DNA of 64,000 bases from Tropicibacter sp. Alg240-R139 (GCF_900537075.1 NZ_UNRA01000004.1:318572-382571), one strand, 5' to 3'; numbered from the stretch's first letter, positions 1 through 8,374 are shown. Made by a program: numbers and translations. Notes: generated from the letters alone by a model not told the origin.

Positions 1-198
<198 letters not shown>

Positions 199-336
199 TC
201 AGATCACGTCTAAGTTTTGCTCACAATCGGATTGCGCTTTGGCGGCTGTTGCATCGCAGCAATTTTGCGGACTGTATTAATTTTTGAGCAGGTTGCACAA
301 AAAATGCGCAGAATTGAATCGGACGAGGTTTGAGCC

Positions 337-1929
337 ATGACTGAATTGCTGACAGCGGCGCAAATGCGGGCCATCGAGCAGGCCGCCATCGAGTCAGGTA
401 ACGTGACCGGGCTGGAGCTGATGGAACGCGCGGGCCTTGGAGTGGTTGAGGCGATATTCGAGGAGTGGCCTGAACTGGCCGAGAGCGAAGAGGGGGGCGC
501 TGCCCCCCGTCCTGCGGACTCCCCCCGGAGTATTTCCAAAAGGGTGAAACGGGCAGTGGTCCTGTGTGGTCCGGGCAACAACGGTGGAGATGGGTTTGTC
601 GTGGCGCGGTTGTTGTGTGAGTTGGGGTGGGAACTGGAGGTATTCTTGTATGGAGACCCCGAGAAACTGCCACCGGATGCCAAAACCAATTACGACAGGT
701 GGATCCATTTGGGGGGCGTTTCAGATTGGTCATTGTTGGATCCTGTAACCTGCGTCGCTGACTTGATTGTTGACGCGATGTTTGGTGCCGGATTGAGCCG
801 CGCGCCATCGGACAGGATTATGGCACCGGTGACCGAGCTGTTCACGTCCGGTTGCGCCTTGGGAAACATCGTTGCCGTTGATGCACCGACGGGGTTGTGC
901 ATGGACAGTGGCCGGGCCCTGTCCGACTATTGGGGGGCGGTATATGCCAGTTTGACCGTGACTTTTCACCGACCACGAAGAGGCCATCATCTGGACGACG
1001 GCCCTCATTATTGCGGCAAAGTTGTCTGCAAACAGATTGACCTGAATGATCGACCCTCGCAGGATAGAGGGGTGAACCTTGTGTCTGTTGGCTCTGAACA
1101 GCTTTCGAAAGGTATCGGCGATCACAAATTTGATCATGGACATGCGGTTGTCCTGTCGGGCGGGACCGGGAGGAGTGGAGCCGCGCGTTTGGCGGCACGT
1201 GGTGCGCTCAGAATCGGGGCTGGGCTTGTGACATTGGGTGTTCCACCATCTGCAATGATGGAAGTGGCCGGACATATAACTGCGTTGATGATGGCCCGGG
1301 TTGAAGGCGGCGAGGGGCTGGGCGTCATTTTGGAAGATCCGCGTCTGAACGCCCTGTGTCTTGGGCCGGGGTTGGGACAGGCGCGGGCGCGCGACGTGGT
1401 GCCGGTGGCCTTGGCTGCGAAAAGGGCAACCGTATTGGACGCGGATGCGCTGTCAGCTTTTGCAGATGATCCGGAGATGTTGTTTTCTCAGGTGCACAAG
1501 GCCTGCGTGTTGACCCCGCATGGCGGGGAGTTTGCGCGCTTGTTCCCCGACATCGCAGACAAGCTGAACGAGGTGCCCATCAATGGCCCCGCCTATTCCA
1601 AGGTGGACGCGACGCGTGCGGCGGCCAAGCGGGCAGGGTGCGTGGTTCTGTTTAAGGGGGCGGATACGGTGATTGCTGACCCTGACGGGCACTGCTCGGT
1701 CAGCTCGGCGCAGTATGAGCGGTCGGCGCCTTGGCTGGCTACCGCCGGGTCCGGCGACGTGCTCGCGGGGTTCATCACAGGGCTGTTAGCGCGCGGGTTT
1801 AAGCCGATGCAGGCCGCCGAGACGGCAGCCTGGTTGCATGTGGAATGCGCGTTGGAGTTTGGCCCTGGCCTGATCGCCGAGGATTTGCCGGAACAGCTTC
1901 CGGCTGTTTTCCGAAAGCTTGGTGTTTAA
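337..1929 (+). CDS. nnr: Bifunctional NAD(P)H-hydrate epimerase / ADP-dependent NAD(P)H-hydrate dehydratase
   Basis: The enzyme repairs hydrated NADH and NADPH. The N-terminal YjeF epimerase domain (about residues 1-215) interconverts R and S hydrates, and the C-terminal YjeF/ribokinase-like domain (about 240-525) dehydrates the S form using ADP. The epimerase loop VVLCGPGNNGGDGFVVARL is at about residues 74-92. The dehydratase domain shows LTPHGGEFARL and the nucleotide-binding GSGDVLAGFITGLLARG near residue 470. The length of 530 is normal for the fusion. The start at 337 has GAGG about eight bases upstream. Residues about 51-70 (EEGGAAPRPADSPRSISKR) look foreign: they are encoded by a GC-rich palindromic repeat in frame just before the first conserved loop. 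The stop codon overlaps that of the convergent Hint gene by four bases. Confidence 0.95.
   Translation: MTELLTAAQMRAIEQAAIESGNVTGLELMERAGLGVVEAIFEEWPELAESEEGGAAPRPADSPRSISKRVKRAVVLCGPGNNGGDGFVVARLLCELGWELEVFLYGDPEKLPPDAKTNYDRWIHLGGVSDWSLLDPVTCVADLIVDAMFGAGLSRAPSDRIMAPVTELFTSGCALGNIVAVDAPTGLCMDSGRALSDYWGAVYASLTVTFHRPRRGHHLDDGPHYCGKVVCKQIDLNDRPSQDRGVNLVSVGSEQLSKGIGDHKFDHGHAVVLSGGTGRSGAARLAARGALRIGAGLVTLGVPPSAMMEVAGHITALMMARVEGGEGLGVILEDPRLNALCLGPGLGQARARDVVPVALAAKRATVLDADALSAFADDPEMLFSQVHKACVLTPHGGEFARLFPDIADKLNEVPINGPAYSKVDATRAAAKRAGCVVLFKGADTVIADPDGHCSVSSAQYERSAPWLATAGSGDVLAGFITGLLARGFKPMQAAETAAWLHVECALEFGPGLIAEDLPEQLPAVFRKLGV
491..545. repeat. REP-like palindromic element inserted in frame in nnr
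   Basis: The stretch has a GGGGGGC / GCCCCCC dyad (492-498 and 502-508, three-base loop), followed by a CCCCCCGGAG block and a TATTTCCAAAAGGGTGAA tail. From memory, this pattern of a G/C palindrome followed by CCCCCGGAGTATTT and an A-rich tail is a common dispersed intergenic repeat in Rhodobacteraceae. Here it lies inside an open frame and adds about 18 residues to Nnr without a frameshift. The identification is by pattern, since only one copy is present in this window. Confidence 0.6.
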
Positions 1930-2435
1930 GCCGCAGGACGAATTTCAGCAGCCAGCGTTTGTGCGCCCAGCTCTAGCCCTCCGGCATAAAGAATGTGGGA
2001 CCCTTCGAACTGCAGCTGATAAAGCTCCATTTCGCGTTCGCCCAAATCGCGGATGAACTCGCCGTCCAACAGGGCATCGGCCCGCACCATCGCTTGGGGA
2101 GCACCAAACATCGCCTTGGCGCGCCAGTCGCGGATCAGAACAGGTTGGCCTGCGGGCAGGACAAGATCCTGATCCGGGCGGGTATCACCCAGCGATCCGG
2201 CAGCAAAAGAAATCGCCCGTACGGTCTGAATCGTGCGCGTGACGCCCAGAACCTTCACGAATCCCGCGTCGCGGGTGATGATTTTGTCTCCGCCCGAGAT
2301 GAACTCGACTGGCATTTCACCATCCTGGGTCAGCAGGATGGTTCCAGACAGAAATCCGATGTCATTCATCGGAGTGGAATAGGGGTGCGAAAGCGGAGTT
2401 TCCCCGCCTGCACGCCTGACCGTATTCGGTTTCAT
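1926..2435 (-). CDS. Hint-domain protein, apparently without the autoprocessing residues
   Basis: The 169-residue protein matches the short Hint_2 family seen in Rhodobacteraceae. The stretch SGTILLTQDGEMPVEFISGG and the following TRDAGFVKVLGV correspond to the first two strands of Hint folds (usual form CFxxGTxIxTxxGxxxVExLxxGD). Active Hint domains start with Cys or Ser and have a His-containing block B; here the first position is Gly (IGFLSGT), and the block normally reading SPxHRxL reads LPAGQPVLI. It is therefore probably a structural remnant or a binding domain and not a splicing or cleavage module. No signal peptide is evident. The start could also be the internal Met at residue 23 (MNDIGF). 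Its role is unknown. Confidence 0.75.
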   Translation of the reverse strand: MKPNTVRRAGGETPLSHPYSTPMNDIGFLSGTILLTQDGEMPVEFISGGDKIITRDAGFVKVLGVTRTIQTVRAISFAAGSLGDTRPDQDLVLPAGQPVLIRDWRAKAMFGAPQAMVRADALLDGEFIRDLGEREMELYQLQFEGSHILYAGGLELGAQTLAAEIRPAA

Positions 2436-2668
2436 GGCGCTTCTCGCTCAGTTGCCTCAATATATTGCATGTCAGAATATGGCAAAATCGTGCACAAGTC
2501 GCGGCTTTTTTTGACAAACATGCCTCTGGGATCTGCAATTAATCAGATCAGAGGGCAGCCAGGCGGCGTAAAACTGCAACGGCGGCTCTTGCCCCCGGTT
2601 CGGGGGATGTGTATCAGACGCCGAGTCTCGCGAACGGGCCCCTTGGGGCTTTGTGGCGAGCGATGGAT

Positions 2669-2753
2669 GCGGGCGTGGCGGAATTGGTAGACGCACCAGA
2701 TTTAGGTTCTGGCGCCGCAAGGTGTGGGAGTTCGAGTCTCCCCGCCCGCACCA
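2669..2753 (+). tRNA. tRNA-Leu (anticodon UAG)
   Basis: The acceptor stem GCGGGCG (2669-2675) pairs with CGCCCGC (2743-2749), followed by an encoded ACCA end. The anticodon stem CCAGA/TCTGG encloses the loop TTTAGGT, giving anticodon TAG at 2703-2705, which reads CUN leucine codons. The T-arm GAGTTCGAGTCTC and the long variable arm (GGCGCCGCAAGGTGT region) are those of a class II leucine tRNA. No integrase or duplicated 3' end lies nearby, so there is no sign that it is used as an integration site. Confidence 0.97.
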
Positions 2754-3116
2754 CTACTCTCAGATGTGTGACTGGAAACCGGTGCTTAGTCACCGGGGTC
2801 GAACCGATCCTGTGAGCGGATTGGCGCGCATGTCGCAGGTTTTGGGCGGGGCAATGCCAAGAGTTTGATACTCAATGAATATCGGATATGTTGTTGGAAC
2901 ATGGATCGCGATTTGGATTTTGCTTGTCATGGTATCCGCCGGTGATCTGACTATGCGCTAAGCCCCCTAATTTATGGAGTTTTTCATGCAAAGGCGCGAA
3001 TTGACTGTTACATTAATGCAATAACAACGGGGCCAGATGTTGCGGCCTCTTCAACAAACAAGGTGGGGTTCCACATGTTTTATACATCAATTCCAGAACT
3101 CCCAGTGGTGAAGAAT
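2754..3116. other. Intergenic region between tRNA-Leu and the first porin
   Basis: The 363 bases hold no recognised gene. They contain a possible 28-codon ORF (2875-2961, listed separately) and the AT-richer leader of the first porin gene (about 2965-3060). I could not pick a convincing -35/-10 pair by eye. Confidence 0.5.
2875..2961 (+). CDS. Possible small membrane peptide (28 residues)
   Basis: An ATG-to-TAA frame of 28 codons encodes MNIGYVVGTWIAIWILL followed by VMVSAGDLTMR. About 20 residues form a credible single membrane helix with a short polar tail. The ribosome binding site is weak (AAGAG about 12 bases upstream), and no homologue is recognised. It could be a chance frame in the porin leader region; the hydrophobic composition is the only support. 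Confidence 0.25.
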   Translation: MNIGYVVGTWIAIWILLVMVSAGDLTMR

Positions 3117-4223
3117 ATGACACAGACGCTTAAACTAACTTCGGCAGCTGCGCTGTTGGCGGCAGGTATCGCGGCCCCAGCTGCAGCTGAATTCAAATGG
3201 GACAACGCTTCGGGCGGGTATGTAAAGATTTACGGCCAATTTTCCCCGGCCTTCCAATCCGTCGATGACGGTGTGACGACCACCGATAACCTGGTGGACA
3301 ACGCGCATTCGAACACGCGGGTTGGCATGTGGGTCCGTCAGCCCCTGTCCAGTGGCGAGTTCAGCTTTAACTTTGAAACCGCTCTTGGTCTGCGCAGTTC
3401 GGGCGCCGTGAGCCAGACCTCGACCCCTAAGGGGATCGATTGGGATCGCACCGATATTCGTAAGGTCGATTTCGCTTTCAAGGGGGACTGGGGTACGGTC
3501 TACTTGGGGCAGGGGTCGATGGCGACCGACGGCGTGGCTGACAAATCGCTGAACAATAACGCTATGACCACCTACAACGGCATCGGCGACTTTGCGGGCA
3601 GCTTTCAGTTCCGCACCGCAGCTGGTGGTGCTTTGTCGGGCATAAGCATCAGCAGCGTGACACCCAGCCTCGATGGCGGCCGGCAGGGTCGCGTTCGCTA
3701 CGATTCGCCTTCGTTCAACGGGTTCCAGGTCGCTCTGTCGGCGGGTAAGGACGTTCTGACACCCAACAGCAACGACAAATACTATGACGTCGCGCTGAAG
3801 TATGTGCGCGAGTTTGGTGGCACCAAGGTTGCTGGCGGCGTCGGCTTCTCTCGGATGGATCGCAACGGCGTGGATCGTGACGACACCTTTGGGACGCTCG
3901 CGGTGAAACTGGAGAATGGTTTGAACTTTGCATTCTCGGCCGGTAGCCGGAAGAATGACGGCGATTACACTTACTTTTTGGCCGGGTATGAAGCCGACTG
4001 GTGGCAGGCGGGAACCACCTCGATCGCGGTGGACTTCTACAACGGCAACGACTTTGGTCTTGCAGGCCGGAAATCCAAGAGCATTGGTGTGGGCCTCAAC
4101 CAGAATATCGACAGCATCAGTACGCAGGTATACCTGGGTTACCGGACGCACGAGCTGTCGGACCCTGGCGTGGCCTATCAGGACGTGAACGCCGTCCTTT
4201 TTGGTGCCCGCTGGCGCTTCTGA
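3117..4223 (+). CDS. Outer-membrane porin (Porin_4 family), first copy
   Basis: A trimeric general-diffusion porin of the alphaproteobacterial type. The mature protein should be a 16-stranded barrel ending in the terminal Phe of GARWRF, the usual BAM recognition signal. The start at ATG 3117 gives a clean signal peptide (MTQTLKLTSAAALLAAGIAA, then PAAA-E cleavage) preceded by GGTGAAG; the longer GTG-initiated frame from 3063 would put 18 polar residues before it. The mature start EFKWDNASGGYVKIYGQF matches the first barrel strand, and the acidic stretches are usual for constriction loop L3. The protein is 368 residues. The next gene is a paralogue with the same leader arrangement. Substrate preference cannot be told from sequence. 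Confidence 0.92.
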   Translation: MTQTLKLTSAAALLAAGIAAPAAAEFKWDNASGGYVKIYGQFSPAFQSVDDGVTTTDNLVDNAHSNTRVGMWVRQPLSSGEFSFNFETALGLRSSGAVSQTSTPKGIDWDRTDIRKVDFAFKGDWGTVYLGQGSMATDGVADKSLNNNAMTTYNGIGDFAGSFQFRTAAGGALSGISISSVTPSLDGGRQGRVRYDSPSFNGFQVALSAGKDVLTPNSNDKYYDVALKYVREFGGTKVAGGVGFSRMDRNGVDRDDTFGTLAVKLENGLNFAFSAGSRKNDGDYTYFLAGYEADWWQAGTTSIAVDFYNGNDFGLAGRKSKSIGVGLNQNIDSISTQVYLGYRTHELSDPGVAYQDVNAVLFGARWRF

Positions 4224-4250
4224 TCTAAATCAGAGAACACAAATCTTGGA

Positions 4251-4278
4251 ACGCCGCGTTGTTGCGCGGCGTTTTTTT
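4251..4278 (+). terminator. Rho-independent terminator of the first porin gene
   Basis: ACGCCGCG (4251-4258) pairs with CGCGGCGT (4265-4272) around a six-base loop and is followed by a run of T to 4278. It lies 27 bases after the porin stop and separates the two porin genes. Confidence 0.9.
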
Positions 4279-4655
4279 GTGATCTGTCAGAATTGAGTTT
4301 CAAAGGTTCTTGGCAGGTCAGTCGGTCCTGGGTTGTGGGTAGTTGATTTTAGGCGGATTGCTGCAGGAGCGATGGGTGTGATGAGCGGATCGACGCCACC
4401 GCTATCGCGCATTCGCAATGCCGATATGAGTCCACGTCATAAATGTGTGTACGATTATCTCTTGTGACAGTTTTCCCGAGATTGCGCCATGTTTCTCAAA
4501 CCCCTTTTTCCGTTGGTTAAGAGGTGTTTCCGACTCAAGTTCACTGTGACCGAATTGCAATAGAGAGCATCGCTGGCGGGATGAACTCTTCAAGTTTCGC
4601 CATCCAAGTTCATATTCCTGACTGTTACTATCAGAAACACACCGTGGTGAAAAAA
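4279..4655. other. Long leader/promoter region of the second porin gene
   Basis: The 377 bases between the first porin's terminator and the second porin's start contain no recognised gene. A frame is open upstream of the second porin from about 4524, but it lacks a signal peptide and is more likely leader. The length suggests a long 5' untranslated region or regulatory region, as is common for porin genes. No specific site was identified. Confidence 0.5.
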
Positions 4656-5777
4656 ATGTCACAAAAACTTAAACTTACGTCTGTCTCTGCACTAGTTGCG
4701 GCGAGCATTGCTGCGCCAGCTGCAGCTGAATTACGCTATGAAAACGGCTCGGGCGGTTGGGTCCGTCTGTACGGTCAGTTCAACCCATCGATCACGCGCG
4801 TAGATGATGGTCAGCAGACCGAAACAAACCTCACGGACAGCTCGATCTCGGCAAGCCGCATCGGTGTACGTGGTGCGCAGGATTTTGGTGCGAACACCTT
4901 CCTGTTCCGCTTTGAAACCAGCCTGAATCTGCCTGGGTCGGCTGATATTGACCAGAACGGTCGCAACACCAGCGGCTGGTCGCGGACGGATATCCGTTAC
5001 GTCGACTTTGCGTTGCGCGGCAACTACGGTACGTTTTCGGCCGGTCAGGGCAGCATGGCGGCAGACGGTGCAACCAGCGTTGACCTGTCTTATGTGAGCG
5101 AAGTGCTGAACTCGGCCACCACCGACGTCAACGACAGCTTTATTTTCCGCAACCCCAATGGCGCGCTGAACGGCCCGACTGTTGGCAGCACTTTCGGCAC
5201 CTTTGATGGCTCGCGTCGTGGCCGCGTGCGGTATGACACGCCCGAGTTCAGCGGTTTTATCGCCGCTTTTGCTTATGGTAAAAACGTCCTGTCGACCACT
5301 GATGACGACGATTACTATGACGTCGCTCTGAACTACGCCAAGGACTTTGGCGGCGCAGAATTCGCAGCTGCGGTCGCCTACTCGGTGCGCGATCGCAGCA
5401 ACGGCGCCAAGCGTTCGGACACCATCGGTTCGGCCTCGGTCAAACTGCAAAACGGCCTGAGCTTCACCATGGCGGCCGGCACGCGTAGCGATGACTCAGC
5501 TGGTGCAACTGATCCGAACTATGTTTACGGCAAGATCGCCTATGAGCAGGACTGGTTCTCGATCGGCAAGACCGGCATTGGTATCCACTATAAAGATGGC
5601 AGCGATTTTGACACCAACGGGTCGAAATCCAAAGTGATCGGCATCGGTATCGCGCAGCGTATCGATCCGATCAACGCCGACGCATACTTTGGTGTCCAGC
5701 GCCACGAACACGACTCGACCGCGGTTTCCTACCAGGACAACCAGTCGATGATCCTGGGTGCCCGCTGGAAGTTCTGA
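4656..5777 (+). CDS. Outer-membrane porin (Porin_4 family), second copy
   Basis: A paralogue of the upstream porin: signal peptide MSQKLKLTSVSALVAASIAA ending PAAA-E, first strand ELRYENGSGGWVRLYGQF, and a C-terminal GARWKF with aromatic end. The start at 4656 is chosen because the signal peptide begins there and GTGGTGAAAAAA precedes it, the same context as in the first porin. It is 373 residues, five more than the first copy. The copies share the N-terminal pattern and many strand motifs (YYDVALxY, GRVRYD, SxKLxNGLxF) but differ in loops, so they are old duplicates and probably differ in expression or selectivity. It has its own terminator. Confidence 0.92.
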   Translation: MSQKLKLTSVSALVAASIAAPAAAELRYENGSGGWVRLYGQFNPSITRVDDGQQTETNLTDSSISASRIGVRGAQDFGANTFLFRFETSLNLPGSADIDQNGRNTSGWSRTDIRYVDFALRGNYGTFSAGQGSMAADGATSVDLSYVSEVLNSATTDVNDSFIFRNPNGALNGPTVGSTFGTFDGSRRGRVRYDTPEFSGFIAAFAYGKNVLSTTDDDDYYDVALNYAKDFGGAEFAAAVAYSVRDRSNGAKRSDTIGSASVKLQNGLSFTMAAGTRSDDSAGATDPNYVYGKIAYEQDWFSIGKTGIGIHYKDGSDFDTNGSKSKVIGIGIAQRIDPINADAYFGVQRHEHDSTAVSYQDNQSMILGARWKF

Positions 5778-5801
5778 TTTTCTGATCAGACTGTCAAAGT
5801 G

Positions 5802-5835
5802 AACACGCCGCATTCCCTCGTGCGGCGTGTTTTTT
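5802..5835 (+). terminator. Rho-independent terminator of the second porin gene
   Basis: AACACGCCGCA (5802-5812) pairs perfectly with TGCGGCGTGTT (5821-5831) around an eight-base loop, followed by T residues to 5835. Confidence 0.92.
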
Positions 5836-5965
5836 ATTGGTTTGACGGCAAGTCCTGGCCTGTTCTTGTGCAATGCCTCTTGCACCGGCGGGGCAGGGCA
5901 AATAGAAGGCGTCAAATTTCCCGGCGCGCCCGTTTTGCGCGCCCCAAATCCTATGGGGACTAAGA

Positions 5966-7297
5966 ATGCAGGTTACCGAGACGCTGAACGAAGGTCTGAA
6001 GCGCGGCTACAACATCGTGGTTACTGCGGCTGAGCTGGACGATAAGGTCAACGAAAAGCTGGTCGAAGCGCAGCCCGAAGTTGAAATGAAGGGCTTTCGC
6101 AAGGGCAAGGTGCCCATGGCCCTGCTGAAAAAGCAGTTTGGTCAGCGTCTGCTTGGCGAAGCGATGCAGGAAACCATCGACGGCGCCATGAACCAGCACT
6201 TTGAGGACAGCGGTGACCGTCCGGCGCTGCAGCCCGAAGTCAAGATGACCAACGAAGACTGGAAAGAGGGCGACGACGTCCACGTCGAGATGGCCTATGA
6301 GGCGCTGCCCGAGATCCCCGAAGTCGATCTGAAGTCGATCTCGTTGGAGAAGCTGGTCGTTAAAGCAGACGACGCCGCTGTGGAAGAGGCCCTGGGCAAC
6401 CTGGCCGAAACTGCGCAAGATTTCAAAGCGCGCCGCAAAGGCTCCAAGGCCAAAGACGGCGACCAGGTTGTGTTTGATTTCGTCGGTAAGGTTGACGGCG
6501 AAGCGTTTGAAGGTGGTTCCGCCGAAGATTACCCGCTGGTTCTGGGCTCCAACAGCTTCATCCCCGGTTTCGAAGAGCAGCTGGTTGGTGTGAAAGCCGA
6601 AGAAGAAAAAGACGTAACGGTCTCTTTCCCGGATGACTATCAGGCAGAACACTTGGCCGGCAAAGAAGCCGTCTTCTCGTGCAACGTCAAAGAAGTTAAA
6701 GAGCCGGTTGCTGCAGAGATCAACGACGAAATGGCCCAAAAGTTCGGTGCCGAAGACCTGGCTGGCCTGAAAGGTCAGATCAGCGAGCGTCTGGAAGCGG
6801 AATACGCTGGCGCATCGCGTGCGGTTCAAAAGCGCGCTCTGCTCGACGCGCTGGACGGCAAAGTGTCGTTCGACCTGCCGCCGTCGCTGTTGGACGCCGA
6901 AGCCAAGCAGATCGCACATCAGCTGTGGCATGAAGAAAACCCAGAAGTGGAAGGTCACGACCACCCTGAGGTTGAAGCGACCGAAGAGCACACCAAGTTG
7001 GCCGCGCGCCGCGTGCGTCTTGGCCTGCTGCTGGCCGAGCTTGGCCAGAAAGCCGAAGTCGAAGTGACCGACGCCGAGATGACCCAGGCGATCATGGCGC
7101 AGGCGCGTCAGTACCCGGGTCAGGAACGTCAGTTCTTTGAGTTCATCCAGCAGAACGCTCAGATGCAGCAACAGATGCGCGCTCCGATCTTTGAAGACAA
7201 AGTCGTCGACTATGTGTTCGAACTGGCCGAAGTGACCGAGAAAGAGGTCTCTAAGGACGATCTGGAGAAGGCTGTTGAGGCGCTGGAAGACGAATAA
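5966..7297 (+). CDS. tig: Trigger factor, ribosome-associated chaperone / peptidyl-prolyl isomerase
   Basis: Trigger factor binds ribosomal protein L23 at the exit tunnel and shields nascent chains. The ribosome-binding signature GFRKGKVP is at residues 43-50. The FKBP-type isomerase domain (about 155-245) shows [20 protein letters not shown] and [11 protein letters not shown]. The C-terminal helical arms (about 250-435) include a short His/Glu-rich insertion ([12 protein letters not shown]). The length of 443 is normal. The start at 5966 has GGGGA six bases upstream. The gene appears monocistronic, with the porin terminator upstream and its own terminator downstream. It is the usual clp-independent tig of this group. 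Confidence 0.97.
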   Translation: MQVTETLNEGLKRGYNIVVTAAELDDKVNEKLVEAQPEVEMKGFRKGKVPMALLKKQFGQRLLGEAMQETIDGAMNQHFEDSGDRPALQPEVKMTNEDWKEGDDVHVEMAYEALPEIPEVDLKSISLEKLVVKADDAAVEEALGNLAETAQDFKARRKGSKAKDGDQVVFDFVGKVDGEAFEGGSAEDYPLVLGSNSFIPGFEEQLVGVKAEEEKDVTVSFPDDYQAEHLAGKEAVFSCNVKEVKEPVAAEINDEMAQKFGAEDLAGLKGQISERLEAEYAGASRAVQKRALLDALDGKVSFDLPPSLLDAEAKQIAHQLWHEENPEVEGHDHPEVEATEEHTKLAARRVRLGLLLAELGQKAEVEVTDAEMTQAIMAQARQYPGQERQFFEFIQQNAQMQQQMRAPIFEDKVVDYVFELAEVTEKEVSKDDLEKAVEALEDE

Positions 7298-7329
7298 TCG
7301 TCCCAGGCTGTCACAAGCAGAAACAGAAG

Positions 7330-7354
7330 GAGCCGCCCAATGGGCGGCTCTTTT
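7330..7354 (+). terminator. Rho-independent terminator of tig
   Basis: GAGCCGCC (7330-7337) pairs with GGCGGCTC (7343-7350), followed by TTTT. It sits between convergent tig and luxI, but the minus strand has no clear T-run after it. Confidence 0.85.
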
Positions 7355-7395
7355 CGTTTGAGGAGCATTGTTTGGTCAGGGCCGGTCGGCCCGAT

Positions 7396-8277
7396 TCATG
7401 CTTCGTTGGCCAGGGCCCAGGGCGTTTGGCGCAAGGTTTGGCGTTGCTCGGCCGAAAAGCTGTCGCTAAGCGCCTCGATCAGATCCAGAACCGATTTGAC
7501 CTCTTCTTCTGTCTTGGCCGCTCGCATTTGCTCGACAAAGTACTTTTCCAACGAACTGAGCGGTTTATGGTCGCGGTTAGCGGGAGTGGTGGCCGTTGTA
7601 GTATCCAGTGGCATTTTTGTTGTGCTCTTTGAGTGGATTAAAAGTCTCAGTGCCTCTTCCTCAGTGAGGAAAACGTCATGTTCGATGCCTGCAAATTCAC
7701 GAACATTGTTGATGCGCTCTTCGGTGCAATCCAGCAATGCGGCGAGCGCGGGGACCTTGCCCATGGGAACGGTCCTGCCGACATAGCCGTATGGCGCGTT
7801 GTTGGACCGTTTCAGAACACGATCCATGACAGGATCCATGACTGTTACGATGTCCTGGATTCCTGATCGGCGGGCGAATTCGAGCGAACCAATCATCAGC
7901 TCGCATGTCGCATACGAGACCGAATTGCGGTCTTTGCCACGGGTCAGGCGTTGCGTGTCAACGCAAAAGCGGGTTGATTCCCACATGGTTGCGCTGCGTA
8001 GAGGTGCCTCGCCATCGAGAATGGCGTGAAACACGTCGGCCAGCATGTGGGGCCCAGTTGTCTGCAGGGCACGCACGGCCGAAACGACGTTGCCGTCGTC
8101 ATCAAGTCCCACCACATAGGCAGGGTCCAAGTTGTCGAAGTCGTCAATTTCCTTACCATCTTCGAGCGTCACGTCCCATCCCAGACGACCCCCGAAGACC
8201 CTACCGCGAAGACGAAACATATCCTCAAGAACTGAACTGAACAGGTGCTTGTTAAGAGCATCAATCACAATAATCAT
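7396..8277 (-). CDS. LuxI-type acyl-homoserine lactone synthase with C-terminal extension
   Basis: The enzyme makes an acyl-homoserine lactone signal from S-adenosylmethionine and an acyl carrier. Conserved synthase residues are visible: Arg/Phe/Trp in FRLRGRVFGGRLGWDV, the acidic pair in EIDDFDNLDPAY, and WESTRFCVD in the core. The start at 8277 (MIIVIDAL) is chosen over 8289 because GGGGGA lies just before it and no ribosome binding site precedes the earlier ATG. LuxI proteins are usually 190-220 residues; this is 293, with a Thr-rich linker (about 215-235) and a C-terminal helical segment (EEVKSVLDLIEALSDSFSAE). It lies downstream of luxR and an XRE gene on the same strand, with a 22-base dyad in between. 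The acyl chain made cannot be predicted. Confidence 0.92.
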   Translation of the reverse strand: MIIVIDALNKHLFSSVLEDMFRLRGRVFGGRLGWDVTLEDGKEIDDFDNLDPAYVVGLDDDGNVVSAVRALQTTGPHMLADVFHAILDGEAPLRSATMWESTRFCVDTQRLTRGKDRNSVSYATCELMIGSLEFARRSGIQDIVTVMDPVMDRVLKRSNNAPYGYVGRTVPMGKVPALAALLDCTEERINNVREFAGIEHDVFLTEEEALRLLIHSKSTTKMPLDTTTATTPANRDHKPLSSLEKYFVEQMRAAKTEEEVKSVLDLIEALSDSFSAEQRQTLRQTPWALANEA

Positions 8278-8294
8278 CTTTTCCCCCATCGAGT

Positions 8295-8309
8295 GGTTAA
8301 CGGTAAACC
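8295..8309. promoter_or_regulatory. TTAACGGTAAAC site upstream of luxI, like the pdhA/lpd operator
   Basis: GGTTAACGGTAAACC lies 18 bases before the preferred luxI start. Its 12-base core TTAACGGTAAAC is identical to the core of the palindrome upstream of lpd, and differs at one position from that upstream of pdhA (opposite strand). The outer arms differ, so it may be a weak or chance site. Confidence 0.3.
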
Positions 8310-8346
8310 AATGGTTACCTATCTGGACGGGAGGGACTATTGGGGG

Positions 8347-8368
8347 ATTCCCGTAGTCTGGCGGGAAT
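8347..8368. promoter_or_regulatory. 22-base dyad between luxR and luxI, candidate lux box
   Basis: ATTCCCG (8347-8353) and CGGGAAT (8362-8368) are perfect inverted repeats with an eight-base spacer, 70 bases upstream of luxI and just after the luxR stop at 8375. LuxR-type regulators bind dyads of 18-22 bases centred near -42 of their target promoters, so size and place fit autoinduction of luxI. The bases do not match the Vibrio lux box, and no T-run supports a terminator role for luxR. Confidence 0.5.
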
Positions 8369-8374
8369 GATAAT

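Noticed and set aside
2669-2753. tRNA-Leu as insertion site of a mobile element
   Set aside because: No integrase nearby and no repeat of the tRNA 3' end in the following sequence by eye; the genes beyond are porins.
3135-4151. Long minus-strand frame opposite the first porin
   Set aside because: It is a shadow of the porin coding frame with no sensible domain or ribosome binding site; the same holds for other antisense frames over tig and lpd.
4524-4655. Extension of the second porin frame to 4524
   Set aside because: The extra 44 residues contain polar sequence before a normal signal peptide, and the start at 4656 has the same context as the first porin.
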